Assembly: GCA_001304995.1 (NCBI GenBank)
Contig: BBZU01000003.1
Coordinates: 124,001 to 188,000 of the forward strand
From: Clostridia bacterium UC5.1-1D10
GTDB taxonomy: Bacteria > Bacillota > Clostridia > Lachnospirales > Anaerotignaceae
Length of the DNA: 64,000 nucleotides
Reading direction: 5' to 3'
Below are positions 27,425 through 36,838 of the stretch, one piece after another (position 1 is the stretch's first letter; each line of letters starts with the position of its first letter). The notes beneath the pieces were generated by a model, which did no database searches, was not told the origin of the DNA, and was given only the letters and a program-made list of their open reading frames with translations. The position numbers and the translations under genes were made by a program.

Positions 27425-29457
27425 TTACCGCAGAGGAAATTTCCTTGCCGCTTCCTGAATACCTTCTGCAATTGCCTGTGCCACCTGATCCTGATAAGCA
27501 GGATTGGAAATCTTCAAAGCATCCCCTGTATTGGTAATGAAAACCACTTCCACAATGGCTGACGGAACTGTGGTACGATTCAATATCAACAAATCTGTCC
27601 GCAGTTTTACACCACGGTTCGTATTGCCAGTGCTGGAAATCATGCTCGCCTGCAAGATTTCTGCCAGCTGTTTGCTGGTTAACCTGGAACTGCTGTCATT
27701 GGCATGAACCTGATACAGTGTTTCTGTACCGTTGGCTGTTTCCGGGCCGGAATTGATATGAATGGAAACCATCAAATCGGCAATGTCATTTGCTATTTTC
27801 GCTCTCGTGCTGTTTTCCGGGTAAACGTCCCTATCTCTGGTCATATAAACCTTGATGCCGCTGCCTCGTAATTCCTGCTCGATCTTCTGGGCAATTGTCA
27901 AGGTCAGATTCTTTTCCTGCATACCATTTCCGCTGGTACCTGGGTCTTTTCCGCCATGTCCCGCATCCAACAGCAAGACTTTGTCATAGACTTCTTTGGG
28001 ATTTTTCACACGGATGGCATAGCTGTCCCCTTCATCAGTCACTTCATATGCGCTGATGCAGTTCTGCTTGAAGCGGAATGTGGTGCTGCCGCCTTTTGTG
28101 GACACTTCGATATTTTCCACCACAGTTCCTTTCACGTCATATGTGCCATAACCGTAAAGTTTTTCATAATCTCCTGGCAATGTCACATCAAAATATCCAT
28201 CCAGATAGTGATCTTCAAACTTGACGCTTCCCGTATCTATTTTATCTTTTTTGTCCAGATAAAGCACATTGGCATTTTTATCGTAACGCATGTTTTTCAA
28301 AGTCGTCGGATAGATTTCCAGAATCAGGTTCTGGTTTTCTTCCCGATAGCTGTACTGCACCAAATCGTCTACACGAAATACCATTTCCACTGTATTCCCC
28401 TTGGATGTATCCACTTTTCCATCCAAAACATACTGAAGTTCATCCGTATTGATTTTGTCCTTCAAATTGGACTGGCAATTGGGGATGGTCACAACAATCT
28501 TCTGAGGGTCAGCCGTCATGGCAACGCTGGCTCCAAAAGAGCCTGTCCCTCCGATGGTGATGATGTCTTTATTCTGGCTGTGGACAGCGGAAATCTTATC
28601 CACCGTTGTTTTGCCGAAAGAAATGGTGATATTTTTCTTGTCTGCACTCTGTTTTACTTCATAGTCCTTTTTCCCACTCAGGTCAAATACCACACGCGTA
28701 AAGGAATCGCCATTATTTTCATGGGTTGCTGTGCGAATTCCTGTGACGATATCGCTGTTTGTTTTTGTGATTTCACCGGGAAGGCTGCTTTTGCGCCATA
28801 AAAATCCAAAACGATCTTCTGGTCATCCACAAAAGTTTTTTCATACCGTCCCATTGGCCCATCGGCTTGAATGGTAAATGTCTGGTCTGCATCTTTTGCA
28901 GATGGTGTCTGGATACCCGTCAATGTGCCTGCCGTTGTCTGTCCGCTTTCCGGTTTTGTTGGTTCTTCTTTCGCATCCGTATCGCCGCTGTTGATGATAA
29001 CCGTTCTGTTGGGGTCATCCCATTTGATGTTTAAATGCACAGCATCTGCCAATGCACGCACAGGCAGCATGGTTCTGTCATTGACGATGGTCGCCGGAAC
29101 ATCCATGGTAAATTCCTTCCCATTTTCATATCCCGCTTTGCTGTCTACGGTAAAAACAATGATGTCACTTCCCCGCATGACATAAATCTGTTTTGCCGCT
29201 TCGTTCCAAGTGACTTCACATCCCAGCTCCTGGGCAATCTGCCGCATGGGAAGCATGGTTCTGCCGTCAATAATGACCGCAGGCATGTCCTTTGGAACCA
29301 TCGCTTTTCCATCAATACTGATTTTGACTTCCTTTGCCGCATAGGCATGGTGCTTGCCGTTATAAAACAAGTCCATCTTGACTTGTTCACCATAAACCGT
29401 TGTTGCGCTAAATAACCCCAGCGCAAGGGTTGTAAACAGAAGTTTTTTCCAATTCAT
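27425..29457 (-). CDS. Secreted N-acetylmuramoyl-L-alanine amidase with copper-amine-oxidase-like and AMIN domains, one base missing
   Basis: About 677 residues. Signal peptide KLLFTTLALGLFSATTVYG; copper-amine-oxidase N-like domain at 30-150 with two VNDRTMLPVRALADA-type repeats; linker; two AMIN-like beta domains (about 200-450) that localise the enzyme to the wall; Amidase_3 domain (about 490-677) with the zinc ligands in LLDAGHGGKDPGTSG, the Glu in GMQEKNLTL, His in VSIHINSG and the catalytic Glu in SAIVEVVFITN. The frame breaks at GGG (28778-28780); one more G/C gives AAFPGEITKTNSDIVTG and a continuous protein. It cleaves the peptide from muramic acid in the cell wall. Confidence 0.9.
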
Positions 29458-29785
29458 TGTCGCACATCCTTTGCTTTTTCCTGCGTTTTCATAAATGCCC
29501 TATCTGCATTTTACCATCTTCCAGACACAGAAAAAACAAAAATGAAAATTGTTAAGAATATCTTCAAACTTTTTCTAAGATAAGGAAAAAAAGCGCTCCG
29601 GAACATCGAAAAAACAATGCTGAAAATACTGTAAATCCAGAAAATTTCTTGCATTTTTCTTAACTTTATATACACCCAAAACAAGTTGTGCTATGTTGAA
29701 TAAAAAAGTTGATATGTCAGACAATTCGTTTCGTCAAATCAATTGTTCCAGCATCATTTACACAAGGAATAAGGGGGGCATTTCC
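29458..29785. other. Intergenic region between divergent wall genes
   Basis: About 330 A-rich bases. It must hold the promoters of the amidase (minus) and the RCC1-repeat gene (plus). The best plus-strand candidate is TTCTTG-17-TATACA (29646-29674), a weak match; otherwise nothing is recognisable. Confidence 0.35.
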
Positions 29786-31393
29786 ATGAAGAAAAAAAGA
29801 ATTCGAATCTATTCCAGTCTGACGGCATTAACATTCCTTTGTGCATCAGCATTTTGTGCCTGTATCAACACGGATACATCTGTCGCAGCAAAAACAGATC
29901 AAAGCCGATTCTATTTTCATGGGGCAGAAAAGGCTGCAGCCAACAAAAGAACAAATTTTTATATTGATACCAACAACAATCTTTGGGCATGGGACTCTGT
30001 TTATCCAGAAACTCCTTATATTTACGACGCCTTTCTACCGCCGACGGAACCAGAACGCATCATGAAAAATATCAAGGAAGTTGTTCCCACCGGTATGTAT
30101 AACGATTTATTTTATGTATTGGATACAGACAATTCCCTTTGGGAACTGCCTACGGACATGGATCCTTCTATCCCTAAGAAGAAACTGCTGGATGATGTAG
30201 CGGTACCAAATATGGAACATGCCATCACCGCCAATGGGGACTTATATGTCTGGGATATGCAAACCAGATATATTTCAGGAATGGTTGCTCTGACGAAAGA
30301 GGAAATGAAAACACCAAGGTGTATAGTGAAACAAGCCGTACATACAGATTTAGATAGCAGTACCAATTTTGCCATAGATCAGGATGGTTATTTGTGGTCT
30401 TGGGGTGAATGCAAGTATGGAGAATTAGGTCAGGGAGAATCATACATCAAAAGTTCATCGCCAACGATCATTGCTGATCGTGTGGCGAAATTCTATCGCA
30501 GCCATGACCGCGGCGAGCCTACCATGTACGCACTGAAAACAGACGGGACTTTATGGGCATGGGGATACAACCAATACGGCGCTGTGGGAAATGGCACAAC
30601 GGAAACGGTATCAATCCCCACCAAAGTTCTGGATCATGTGAAAACATTTACCTGCACCGCTTGCCCTAGCAATGGTGCTTTCGATACATATACCAACGCC
30701 TTTGCTCTGCGGGAGGATGACAGTCTTTGGGCATGGGGATACAATGACGAGGGTAATCTAGGAAATGGTACCACCGAATCTGTGCTATCTCCCGTAAAAA
30801 TCTTGGATGATGTAGCAGAAATTGAAACAAATGTACAAATGCATACAAATCTTTCTTTCGCAATCAAAAAAGACGGCAGTTTATGGGGCTGGGGCTATAA
30901 CCTATATGGACAGCTTTGCACCGGAAATACAGAACCTGTACTTCTTCCCGTAAAAATTACAGACGATGTCAAAGATTATAGCTCCGTTTATGCAACACTG
31001 TATTTTGTGAAACAGGACAACACCCTTTGGGGCAGCGGATTCAACAATTCTTCTTTTTCCAACGATCAGCCAGAACTTACGCCGCCTGTCCTTTTACAAG
31101 AGAATATTGACCACATACAAATCATTGACAATACGGTCTTTTCCTTCGGCACAGATGGCAGTCTGTCTATCTGCGGCTATAATGATGTCGTTCAAATCAA
31201 TGACGGGTTTGATTCTCCCTATGAAATCGATCGCAGAAAAATCCTTGACAACGTCGCATGGATCGACGGCGAGTGCGGAGATATCTTTGCCATGACAAAT
31301 GACGGAAAACTCATGAATTTCTCTATTGTGGCCATCTATGACGGCAAAGTCCAGCCAACAGAACCAGCGGAAATTCCGCTGCCACTGACATAA
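29786..31393 (+). CDS. Exported RCC1-repeat (beta-propeller) protein
   Basis: 535 residues from an ATG with AAGGGGGG. A signal peptide (IYSSLTALTFLCASAFCA) precedes about seven RCC1-like blades, each with the pattern LWAWGYNQYGAVGNGTTE then a VPTKVLDHVK-type strand; the clearest are at residues about 205, 265, 325 and 380. C-terminal blades are more degenerate. RCC1-type propellers in bacteria bind proteins or surface ligands; no enzyme motif is present. A lipobox is not convincing (FCAC), so it may be released or wall-held. Stands alone between two terminators. Confidence 0.85.
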   Translation: MKKKRIRIYSSLTALTFLCASAFCACINTDTSVAAKTDQSRFYFHGAEKAAANKRTNFYIDTNNNLWAWDSVYPETPYIYDAFLPPTEPERIMKNIKEVVPTGMYNDLFYVLDTDNSLWELPTDMDPSIPKKKLLDDVAVPNMEHAITANGDLYVWDMQTRYISGMVALTKEEMKTPRCIVKQAVHTDLDSSTNFAIDQDGYLWSWGECKYGELGQGESYIKSSSPTIIADRVAKFYRSHDRGEPTMYALKTDGTLWAWGYNQYGAVGNGTTETVSIPTKVLDHVKTFTCTACPSNGAFDTYTNAFALREDDSLWAWGYNDEGNLGNGTTESVLSPVKILDDVAEIETNVQMHTNLSFAIKKDGSLWGWGYNLYGQLCTGNTEPVLLPVKITDDVKDYSSVYATLYFVKQDNTLWGSGFNNSSFSNDQPELTPPVLLQENIDHIQIIDNTVFSFGTDGSLSICGYNDVVQINDGFDSPYEIDRRKILDNVAWIDGECGDIFAMTNDGKLMNFSIVAIYDGKVQPTEPAEIPLPLT

Positions 31394-31397
31394 AAAG

Positions 31398-31435
31398 AAA
31401 TCCCCTTCCTGCTTGATTGGAAGGGGATTTTTTTC
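31398..31435 (+). terminator. Terminator after the RCC1-repeat gene
   Basis: AAATCCCCTTCC pairs with GGAAGGGGATTT, nine-base loop, followed by TTTTT. Confidence 0.8.
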
Positions 31436-31517
31436 ATTTCATTTTCTTATGCCAAACAAAACAAATTCCAATAAATTTGTTTCTGTTTCTTGCCTGCATT
31501 GCAGACTGCAAGGACTT

Positions 31518-33431
31518 TTATTTTTTCTTATGGACATTCCGAATGGTTTTCTTTTTGGCTGGCGCCTGTTTTCCACCTGTTCTTCCCATGGGTTTTCCAC
31601 TGGACTTGCCTGCTGCGGCTTTTTTCGCGTTTTGTTTCTGAGCAATCTGTCTGGGGCGAATCAGGCACTGTGGGCCAAAACCGATGAGATCCTCACGATG
31701 GGCCAATTTCAAAGCTTCATAAACCAGATCATAATTCTGTGGCAGACGATACTGCATCAGCGCTCTTTGCATGGCTTTTTCATGGGGTGTTTTGGGCACA
31801 TATACCTTTTCTTTTGTGCGGGGGTCAATGCCCGTATAGTACATTGCTGTGGAAAGCGTACCCGGTGTAGGATAAAAATCCTGTACCTGTTCCGGCATAT
31901 GATGGATGTCCCGCAGGTATTCCGCCAACTCTATGGCAGCATGGAGGTCGCTTCCTGGATGACTGCTCATCAGATATGGCACCAGATACTGATCCATACC
32001 CAATCGCTCATTGATCTCCTTATATCTCTTGACGAATCTCTGGTATACGTCGCCGCCGGGTTTGCCCATTTTCGCCAAAACTTTATCAGAAACATGTTCC
32101 GGTGCTACCTTTAACTGTCCACTGATATGATATTTGCAAAGCTCCTTGAAAAATGTTTCATCTTTATCGTAAATCAGATAGTCATACCGAATCCCGGAAC
32201 GAATGAAAACCTTTTTCACCTTTGGAATTTCGCGGATCTTCCGAAGCAATTTCACATAATCCCGATGGTCTACATCCAAATTTTCGCATTTTGTAGGCCA
32301 CAAGCACTGTTTGTTCCGACAAGCGCCATGCTCTAACTGTTTTTTGCACGCCGGCTGGCGGAAGTTTGCTGTCGGCCCGCCTACGTCATGAATATATCCT
32401 TTGAATCCTTGGTCATGGGTAATCTTCTCCGCTTCTGTCACCAAAGACTGGTGGCTTCTCGCTGTAACTACGCGCCCCTGATGGAATGCCAATGCGCAGA
32501 AATTGCAGTTCCCAAAACAGCCGCGATTGCTTACCAAACTGAATTTTACTTCTTCAATGGCAGGAATGCCGCCTTTTTCTTCATACATAGGATGATAAGT
32601 ACGCTCAAAATTCAATGCGTACACACGATCCAACTCATTTGTCCGCAGTGGCGGAGATGGAGGATTCTGCACCACAGTCCACTCATCATATTCCTCAATC
32701 AATGTTTTGCCAATAACCGCGTCTGTATTTTGATATTGGATCAAAAAACTTTCCGCATACTTCATTTTGTCCTGTTTGATTTCGTTATACTTCGGCAAAA
32801 CGATATAGTCATATGCTCTGGAAATATCTTTTGTCTTATATACAGAACCGCGGAGGAACGTCAATTCTTCCACAGGCAGCCCGCTGGCCAAAGCATCTGC
32901 CATTTCAATAATCTGGTGTTCTCCCATGCCATAGAGCAAAAGGTCTGCACCACTGTCCAGCAAAATGGAGCGGCGCACCTTATTATCCCAGTAATCATAA
33001 TGACTCAAGCGACGCAGGCTGGCTTCGATTCCTCCAATGATGATGGGGGTCTTTTTATAGACTTCCCGCAGTTTATTACAATAAACAATGGTAGCACGAT
33101 CCGGACGAAGCCCCATTTCTCCGCCGGGAGAATAGGAATCTTTTTTCTTCTTTTTTGGCCACTGTGTAATGGTTTACCATGGAATCAATATTGCCGGCAC
33201 TGACCAAAAACCCAGCCTTGGCTCCCCAAAACGGGTGAAATCTTCCGTTGTCCTCCAATTGGGCTGCGGAATAAAACAAACCTTATAACCATGGCTTTCC
33301 AATACACGACAGATAATTGCCGCACCAAAAGAAGGATGATCCACATAGGCGTCCCCGCTGATATATACAAAATCCGGTCTTTCCCATCCTCTTTCTAACA
33401 TTTCCTTTTTTGTTACAGGTAAAAATGCCAT
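31518..33431 (-). CDS. YgiQ-family radical SAM protein, three single-base losses near the N-terminus
   Basis: About 637 residues. The N-terminus ([20 protein letters not shown]) is diagnostic. The frame is lost at five A (33206-33210) and at two six-T runs (33151-33156 and 33141-33146). Adding one base at each restores [21 protein letters not shown], then [20 protein letters not shown]. The radical SAM cluster is in [14 protein letters not shown] (Cys-x3-Cys-x2-Cys), with the partner motif [15 protein letters not shown]. The C-terminal basic tail ([13 protein letters not shown]) is usual in this family. The reaction of YgiQ is not known. Three nearby losses all in homopolymers argue for sequencing error. 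Confidence 0.9.
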
Positions 33432-33727
33432 AAAACTCTCTCCTCATTCAAAACGGTGTGCCAAAAATCTCTGACTCTGTTCTGCTTTTTACAGCAATAC
33501 TTTTATTTATTTTACCATATGAAGACAGGTCATGTCTGCCTTTTCTTTCATGATACGCCATTCCAATACTTCCATTTTCTGTTTTTCGTTTTCTGATTCT
33601 GTTTAAAATGCCCCAAACTTCATGAAAACGGCACCCCAAAAATCATAGTCCCTTTATGAAAATTCCACGAAATTTACTTTGTGCAAATCTATTTTACTTT
33701 CCCAACAAAACAAATTTTTTCCATAAA
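33432..33727. other. Non-coding stretch upstream of YgiQ
   Basis: About 300 A+T-rich bases holding the YgiQ promoter region; I see no gene and no distinct structure. Confidence 0.4.
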
Positions 33728-33763
33728 AAATCCCCCTTTTCTATAAATCGAAAAGGAGGATTT
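33728..33763 (-). terminator. Terminator after the deacetylase remnant
   Basis: AAATCCTCCTTTTC pairs with GAAAAGGGGGATTT on the minus strand (one mismatch), followed by TTTATGG. Confidence 0.75.
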
Positions 33764-33802
33764 CCATTCTTTCCATATTAAACTGACTACGCACCAAAAC
33801 AC

Positions 33803-34051
33803 TCATTCACCGCTTGGAATCTGTCTGCCTTCATGATCCACCGTATATTCTCCAGTATGTATGAGTTCAGAAACAGGTACAATGTCATATCCTTTTTCTT
33901 TCAAGCCTTTCAAAATGGTATCCAGCGCTTGGGGGGTGTATTTTGCATCGTTATGAAATAAAAGGATAGAGCCATTGCCTAAATGCTTATGATTCAAAAC
34001 CTGGTTGATTTCCGCTTCTACGCCCTGTTCTTTCCAGTCTAGACTATCCAC
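33803..34051 (-). pseudogene. 3' remnant of a polysaccharide deacetylase gene cut by the prophage
   Basis: About 82 codons encode the C-terminal part of a PdaB-like NodB-fold deacetylase: VDSLDWKEQGVEAEI, LGNGSILLFHNDAKYTPQAL and GYDIVPVSELI. The N-terminal two thirds, including the metal-binding DxxxH-xxxH motifs, is absent. Upstream of GTG at 34,051 the sequence no longer resembles the family, and phage genes begin within 50 bases. The gene keeps its terminator. The missing 5' part should lie beyond the right end of the prophage, outside the window. Confidence 0.75.
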
Positions 34052-34096
34052 ACCTGAAACAAAAATACTCCCCGAATTTCCGGCATTTCAAAAGTT

Positions 34097-34693
34097 TTAA
34101 TATGGCTCTGGAATCAATGTATATTTGGTGCTGGAAAGCTTTATGGTATCCGAACCAATCTGATCCCCAATTTCACGAATTGCTTTTAAGTAAGCATCCG
34201 TTTCAGTCGCATCTGAGTATTTATTTACACAATCAAGCATAACTTCCATGGCTGCCATTTTTTTCGTATCTTCTGAAATCCATTTTGAAACTTTTTATTT
34301 TGTGGAATATCCACTACCTTTCTTCTGACTAAATTTTCATCAATGTTTTTTACTCCCTTTATAAAATAATGATTTACCAATTCTCTCTGCACTGTCCATG
34401 CCAAATCGTCTGTAAAAGATTTTACCAACATTAAATATCCAGTTTCTGTTAAAAGTGTTATACCACGAGGTGGTATTTCAAATGTCCGCTTTTCGGACAT
34501 ATCAATTTTTAGGTGTTACAAAATAATAATCTACCCCTTCAATAAATCTTTCTTTATTATCAGCAAATCTTTTTCTTGCAGTTCCTTCTATCCTTTCATG
34601 TATCAAGTCAATATCCTTAAATGTCACAACTCTCTTTCCATTGAACTCCTTTGGTGATAAAACAAGATTATTAACATTGACAATATAATCCAT
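34097..34693 (-). CDS. Phage antirepressor with ORF6N domain, two indels
   Basis: The start ATG follows TTGGAGG. The N-terminal part (LSPKEFNGKRVVTFKDIDLI, then GTARKRFADNKERFIEG) is the ORF6N DNA-binding domain of phage antirepressors. An extra A near 34,505 and a missing A near 34,260 break the frame; correcting them gives PKIDMSEKRTFEIPPRG and RKKMAAMEVMLDCVNKYS, about 198 residues in all. The C-terminal part is helical. Such proteins relieve repression during induction. It lies at the extreme left end of the prophage, just inside the junction, far from the repressor genes near 63 kb. Confidence 0.75.
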
Positions 34694-34728
34694 AATATGA
34701 CCTCCAAATTAACAAATAAATTATACAT

Positions 34729-34757
34729 TTGTCAAAATAAAGATACAGTGCTATAAT
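34729..34757 (+). promoter_or_regulatory. Promoter of the candidate small RNA
   Basis: TTGTCA (34729-34734), 17-base spacer, TATAAT (34752-34757), facing right, opposite to the antirepressor gene whose own start region it overlaps. Confidence 0.65.
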
Positions 34758-34763
34758 ATTTAT

Positions 34764-34824
34764 ACCTCTATTTTGGGGTTGGAGTTTCGTTTTGCTTTCC
34801 ACGGCTGTTGCGAAACTCCTTTTT
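34764..34824 (+). ncRNA. Candidate small RNA of about 60 nt
   Basis: Right after the promoter comes a hairpin GGAGTTTCG (34781-34789) with CGAAACTCC (34811-34819) and five T, a complete intrinsic terminator. There is no start codon between, so the transcript should be a short non-coding RNA of about 60 nt with a 21-base loop. Confidence 0.5.
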
Positions 34825-34875
34825 CAATTTATCTTCCAACATTTCAACTCCTTTCTATATTTCCATTATACGACA

Positions 34876-34957
34876 GTTAACAGTGTATTTCAACACTTTT
34901 TGCACAAATAAATTGTGGATAACTTTATTTTTGTTTGTGTATATTGGCACTGTTAAC
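34876..34957. repeat. Separated 10-bp inverted repeat before the small DNA-binding-like gene
   Basis: GTTAACAGTG (34876-34885) and CACTGTTAAC (34948-34957) are exact complements 62 bases apart; the second overlaps the -35 position of the next promoter (extended -10 TGGTATACT, to 34980). Possible operator pair. Confidence 0.5.
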
Positions 34958-35004
34958 CGCTTTAAATGATATGGTATACTATTATCACGAAAGGAGTGAA
35001 ATAT

Positions 35005-35229
35005 ATGAATTCTCCCAAAACACCAAGATCAAAACGACAAGCCAATGATCGATGGGATTACGAAAACATGATTACGCTTGGCTGTAAAGTAAAAAGAGAT
35101 ATTGCATTATTATTCAAAGAATATGCACAAATGCAAAATACAACTGCCAATGCTTTACTGAAAGAATATGTTGAAAAATGCGTATCCGAATATCTTAATT
35201 CTACCGAAACTGACGAGGATAACGAATAA
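35005..35229 (+). CDS. Small protein, possibly ribbon-helix-helix or antitoxin type
   Basis: 74 residues from an ATG with AAAGGAG; the only plus-strand gene at this end of the prophage. The basic N-terminus (SPKTPRSKRQANDRWDYENM) followed by a strand ITLGCKVKRDI and two helices (LLFKEYAQMQNTTANALLKE) looks like an Arc/MetJ-type or plasmid-control protein, with an acidic tail. No toxin partner lies next to it. Function is inference from composition. Confidence 0.55.
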   Translation: MNSPKTPRSKRQANDRWDYENMITLGCKVKRDIALLFKEYAQMQNTTANALLKEYVEKCVSEYLNSTETDEDNE

Positions 35230-35253
35230 TTAGAGATTTTTTCTATAAAAATA

Positions 35254-35280
35254 AGGGGCGGTTCTTCCGCCCCTGTTTTT
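35254..35280. terminator. Bidirectional terminator
   Basis: AGGGGCGG pairs with CCGCCCCT over a five-base loop, A-rich left and T-rich right; ends the small plus gene and the minus-strand late operon. Confidence 0.8.
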
Positions 35281-35281
35281 C

Positions 35282-35893
35282 TTATCTTTTTGTCAATACC
35301 GCAATACTGCCTTTGCTGGTCACTTCATACCCCAGCACATCCGCAATATCCCTGATCTTGATATAGTTTGTGCCATCCTTCAAAATCCGTTCCACGGTAT
35401 ATTCCTTACCATTTACAATCAGTTTCGCCTGTTCAACCACTTCATCAACCTCCTGTTTCACTGTATAGTCAATATCTTTCAGCCGCAGCCAATGGGTAAA
35501 GCTTGCTTTGCTCAGCTTATTTTTCCGGCAGCCATAAGCACTGCCATCCTCGGCAATATATTCTCCATTGCCGATATAGATACCGATATGTCCTTTCTGC
35601 CACACGGCTGCACCGATGGGCGCCTTGCTGATGGTCGAAATGGGCTGCACCTCCAGAGCCGTGTCATGGTATCCCTGGGAATTGCGAACGATACCCGTTG
35701 CCCAACTGATCAGACCGGAACAGTCACAGCAGACCTTTCCGACCTTATTTTTGTCACTGTTCCACACCAAATCCCCATACATAGATTTCAGTTGGTTGTA
35801 CTTGGCAAGGGTCATCACTTCCCCCTTCATGCCATACACATACGGTACGCCCAATTTACTTTTGGCAAACGCCACCAATTCTTCTCCTGTCAT
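35282..35893 (-). CDS. Phage endolysin, NlpC/P60-type peptidase
   Basis: 203 residues. Residues 1-135 are an NlpC/P60-like domain: VAFAKSKLGVPYVYG, the active Cys in CDCSGLISWATG, and the active His in WQKGHIGIYIGNGEYI. Residues 145-203 form a small domain related to copper-amine-oxidase N-like wall modules (IKIRDIADVLGYEV). It cuts wall peptide bridges at lysis. It is the last gene of the late operon and is separated from the holin by a hairpin that may lower its expression. Confidence 0.88.
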   Translation of the reverse strand: MTGEELVAFAKSKLGVPYVYGMKGEVMTLAKYNQLKSMYGDLVWNSDKNKVGKVCCDCSGLISWATGIVRNSQGYHDTALEVQPISTISKAPIGAAVWQKGHIGIYIGNGEYIAEDGSAYGCRKNKLSKASFTHWLRLKDIDYTVKQEVDEVVEQAKLIVNGKEYTVERILKDGTNYIKIRDIADVLGYEVTSKGSIAVLTKR

Positions 35894-35921
35894 AAACTTT
35901 CCCCCTTTGTCCCAGTATATG

Positions 35922-35946
35922 AAAAAGCAGGGGCTTTTGCCCCTGC
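35922..35946 (-). terminator. Terminator between holin and endolysin
   Basis: GCAGGGGC and GCCCCTGC form an 8-bp stem with a four-base loop, followed by TTTTT on the minus strand. It sits within the lysis operon, so it is probably partial or read through. Confidence 0.6.
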
Positions 35947-35969
35947 CTCATTCTTGCAGAAAATAACTC

Positions 35970-36329
35970 TCAATGCATCCCAACATACTTCTGGATATTC
36001 TGATTCTCTTCCAGCATTTCCCGCATCTGCTTCAGTGCTTCATCCACCCATGAAAAAAAGGTATCAAATGAAATGAACATAGCAGCAGCAGGGAATTTTC
36101 CAACAAACATATCATATACATTTCTCAGCTTCAACTGACCGGTACCTCCGCCCATTTGTCTCTCCGCTTCCATGACTGCAAACAGCAGCCATTTTTTAAT
36201 TGCATTTACCTGCTCTTTAGAAGGGCGAGAGAAAAAATTGAACACGACCGCTCCAGCCATTCCTACCATCACCAATGCTGTCAGAATAAAATACCAGTTT
36301 TCGATAATCCAATTTACTTTTCCTGTCAT
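35970..36329 (-). CDS. Holin-like membrane protein
   Basis: 119 residues from an ATG with AAAGGAGG. One strong membrane segment (WYFILTALVMVGMAGAVVF, residues 12-30) is followed by an amphipathic cytoplasmic part (FSRPSKEQVNAIKKWLLFAV). This is the layout of LLH-type phage holins of Firmicutes. It lies directly upstream of the endolysin, supporting a role in lysis timing. Confidence 0.7.
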   Translation of the reverse strand: MTGKVNWIIENWYFILTALVMVGMAGAVVFNFFSRPSKEQVNAIKKWLLFAVMEAERQMGGGTGQLKLRNVYDMFVGKFPAAAMFISFDTFFSWVDEALKQMREMLEENQNIQKYVGMH

Positions 36330-36363
36330 ACTTTCTTCCTCCTTTTTCACTCACAAAATACGC

Positions 36364-36400
36364 CAGTTTTCACTCACTCATCTACCCCAAGTGAAAACTG
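36364..36400. repeat. 10-bp inverted repeat upstream of the holin
   Basis: CAGTTTTCAC and GTGAAAACTG, exact complements, 17 bases apart, followed on the minus strand by TATTTTG; either a weak terminator or an RNA control element for the lysis genes. Confidence 0.45.
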
Positions 36401-36535
36401 ACGTGTGCGTTCCTCATAAAACCCTGAAATATCAATGAATTTGCTGTTTCATCATATGTAAAAAAATGCCCTTTTCAAAAAAGAGCAAATTTTCCATACT
36501 TTTTTTATTTTCCTCGTTACACAATAAAAGCAAAA

Positions 36536-36838
36536 TCAGGTATGAGCTGCCTTGTTCATATGTTTTTCTAACGATCTATGTGCGTTCGTCACATTGCCAT
36601 TGGCACCCAACTGCTTCAATCCATCCAGTGTTGCAAGGGCAGCATAGCATAATTCTTTCTGTTCCTCTTTTATTTCACGGATATCCTGATCATGTTTTTT
36701 CTTCAGGTCCTCGATATCTTTGTCCTGCTGATTTTGCCGGTCAAACCACTTGAAACTCTTAAACATAATCGTACCACATGCTACAATGGCACTTAATGCC
36801 GATGCCAGCAGCAGAAATGATTCTATGTCAATCTTCAT
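36536..36838 (-). CDS. Small phage membrane protein with coiled-coil, second holin-type candidate
   Basis: About 100 residues. One membrane segment (SFLLLASALSAIVACGTIMF) precedes a charged coiled-coil (QQDKDIEDLKKKHDQDIREI). Many Firmicute phages carry such a protein (DUF-type holin or membrane accessory) beside the endolysin. The start is uncertain: ATG at 36838 or GTG at 36850; both overlap the end of the preceding gene. Confidence 0.65.
   Translation of the reverse strand: MKIDIESFLLLASALSAIVACGTIMFKSFKWFDRQNQQDKDIEDLKKKHDQDIREIKEEQKELCYAALATLDGLKQLGANGNVTNAHRSLEKHMNKAAHT

Noticed and set aside
33432-33802. A small gene upstream of YgiQ
   Set aside because: The frame at 33,448-33,639 has no ribosome site and unlikely composition.
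34225-34693. Two separate genes (an ORF6N protein and a second regulator)
   Set aside because: The two frames abut within one A run and read as one continuous antirepressor when corrected.
35005-35229. A toxin-antitoxin pair at the left prophage end
   Set aside because: The small basic gene could be an antitoxin, but a terminator follows directly and no second gene is coupled to it.
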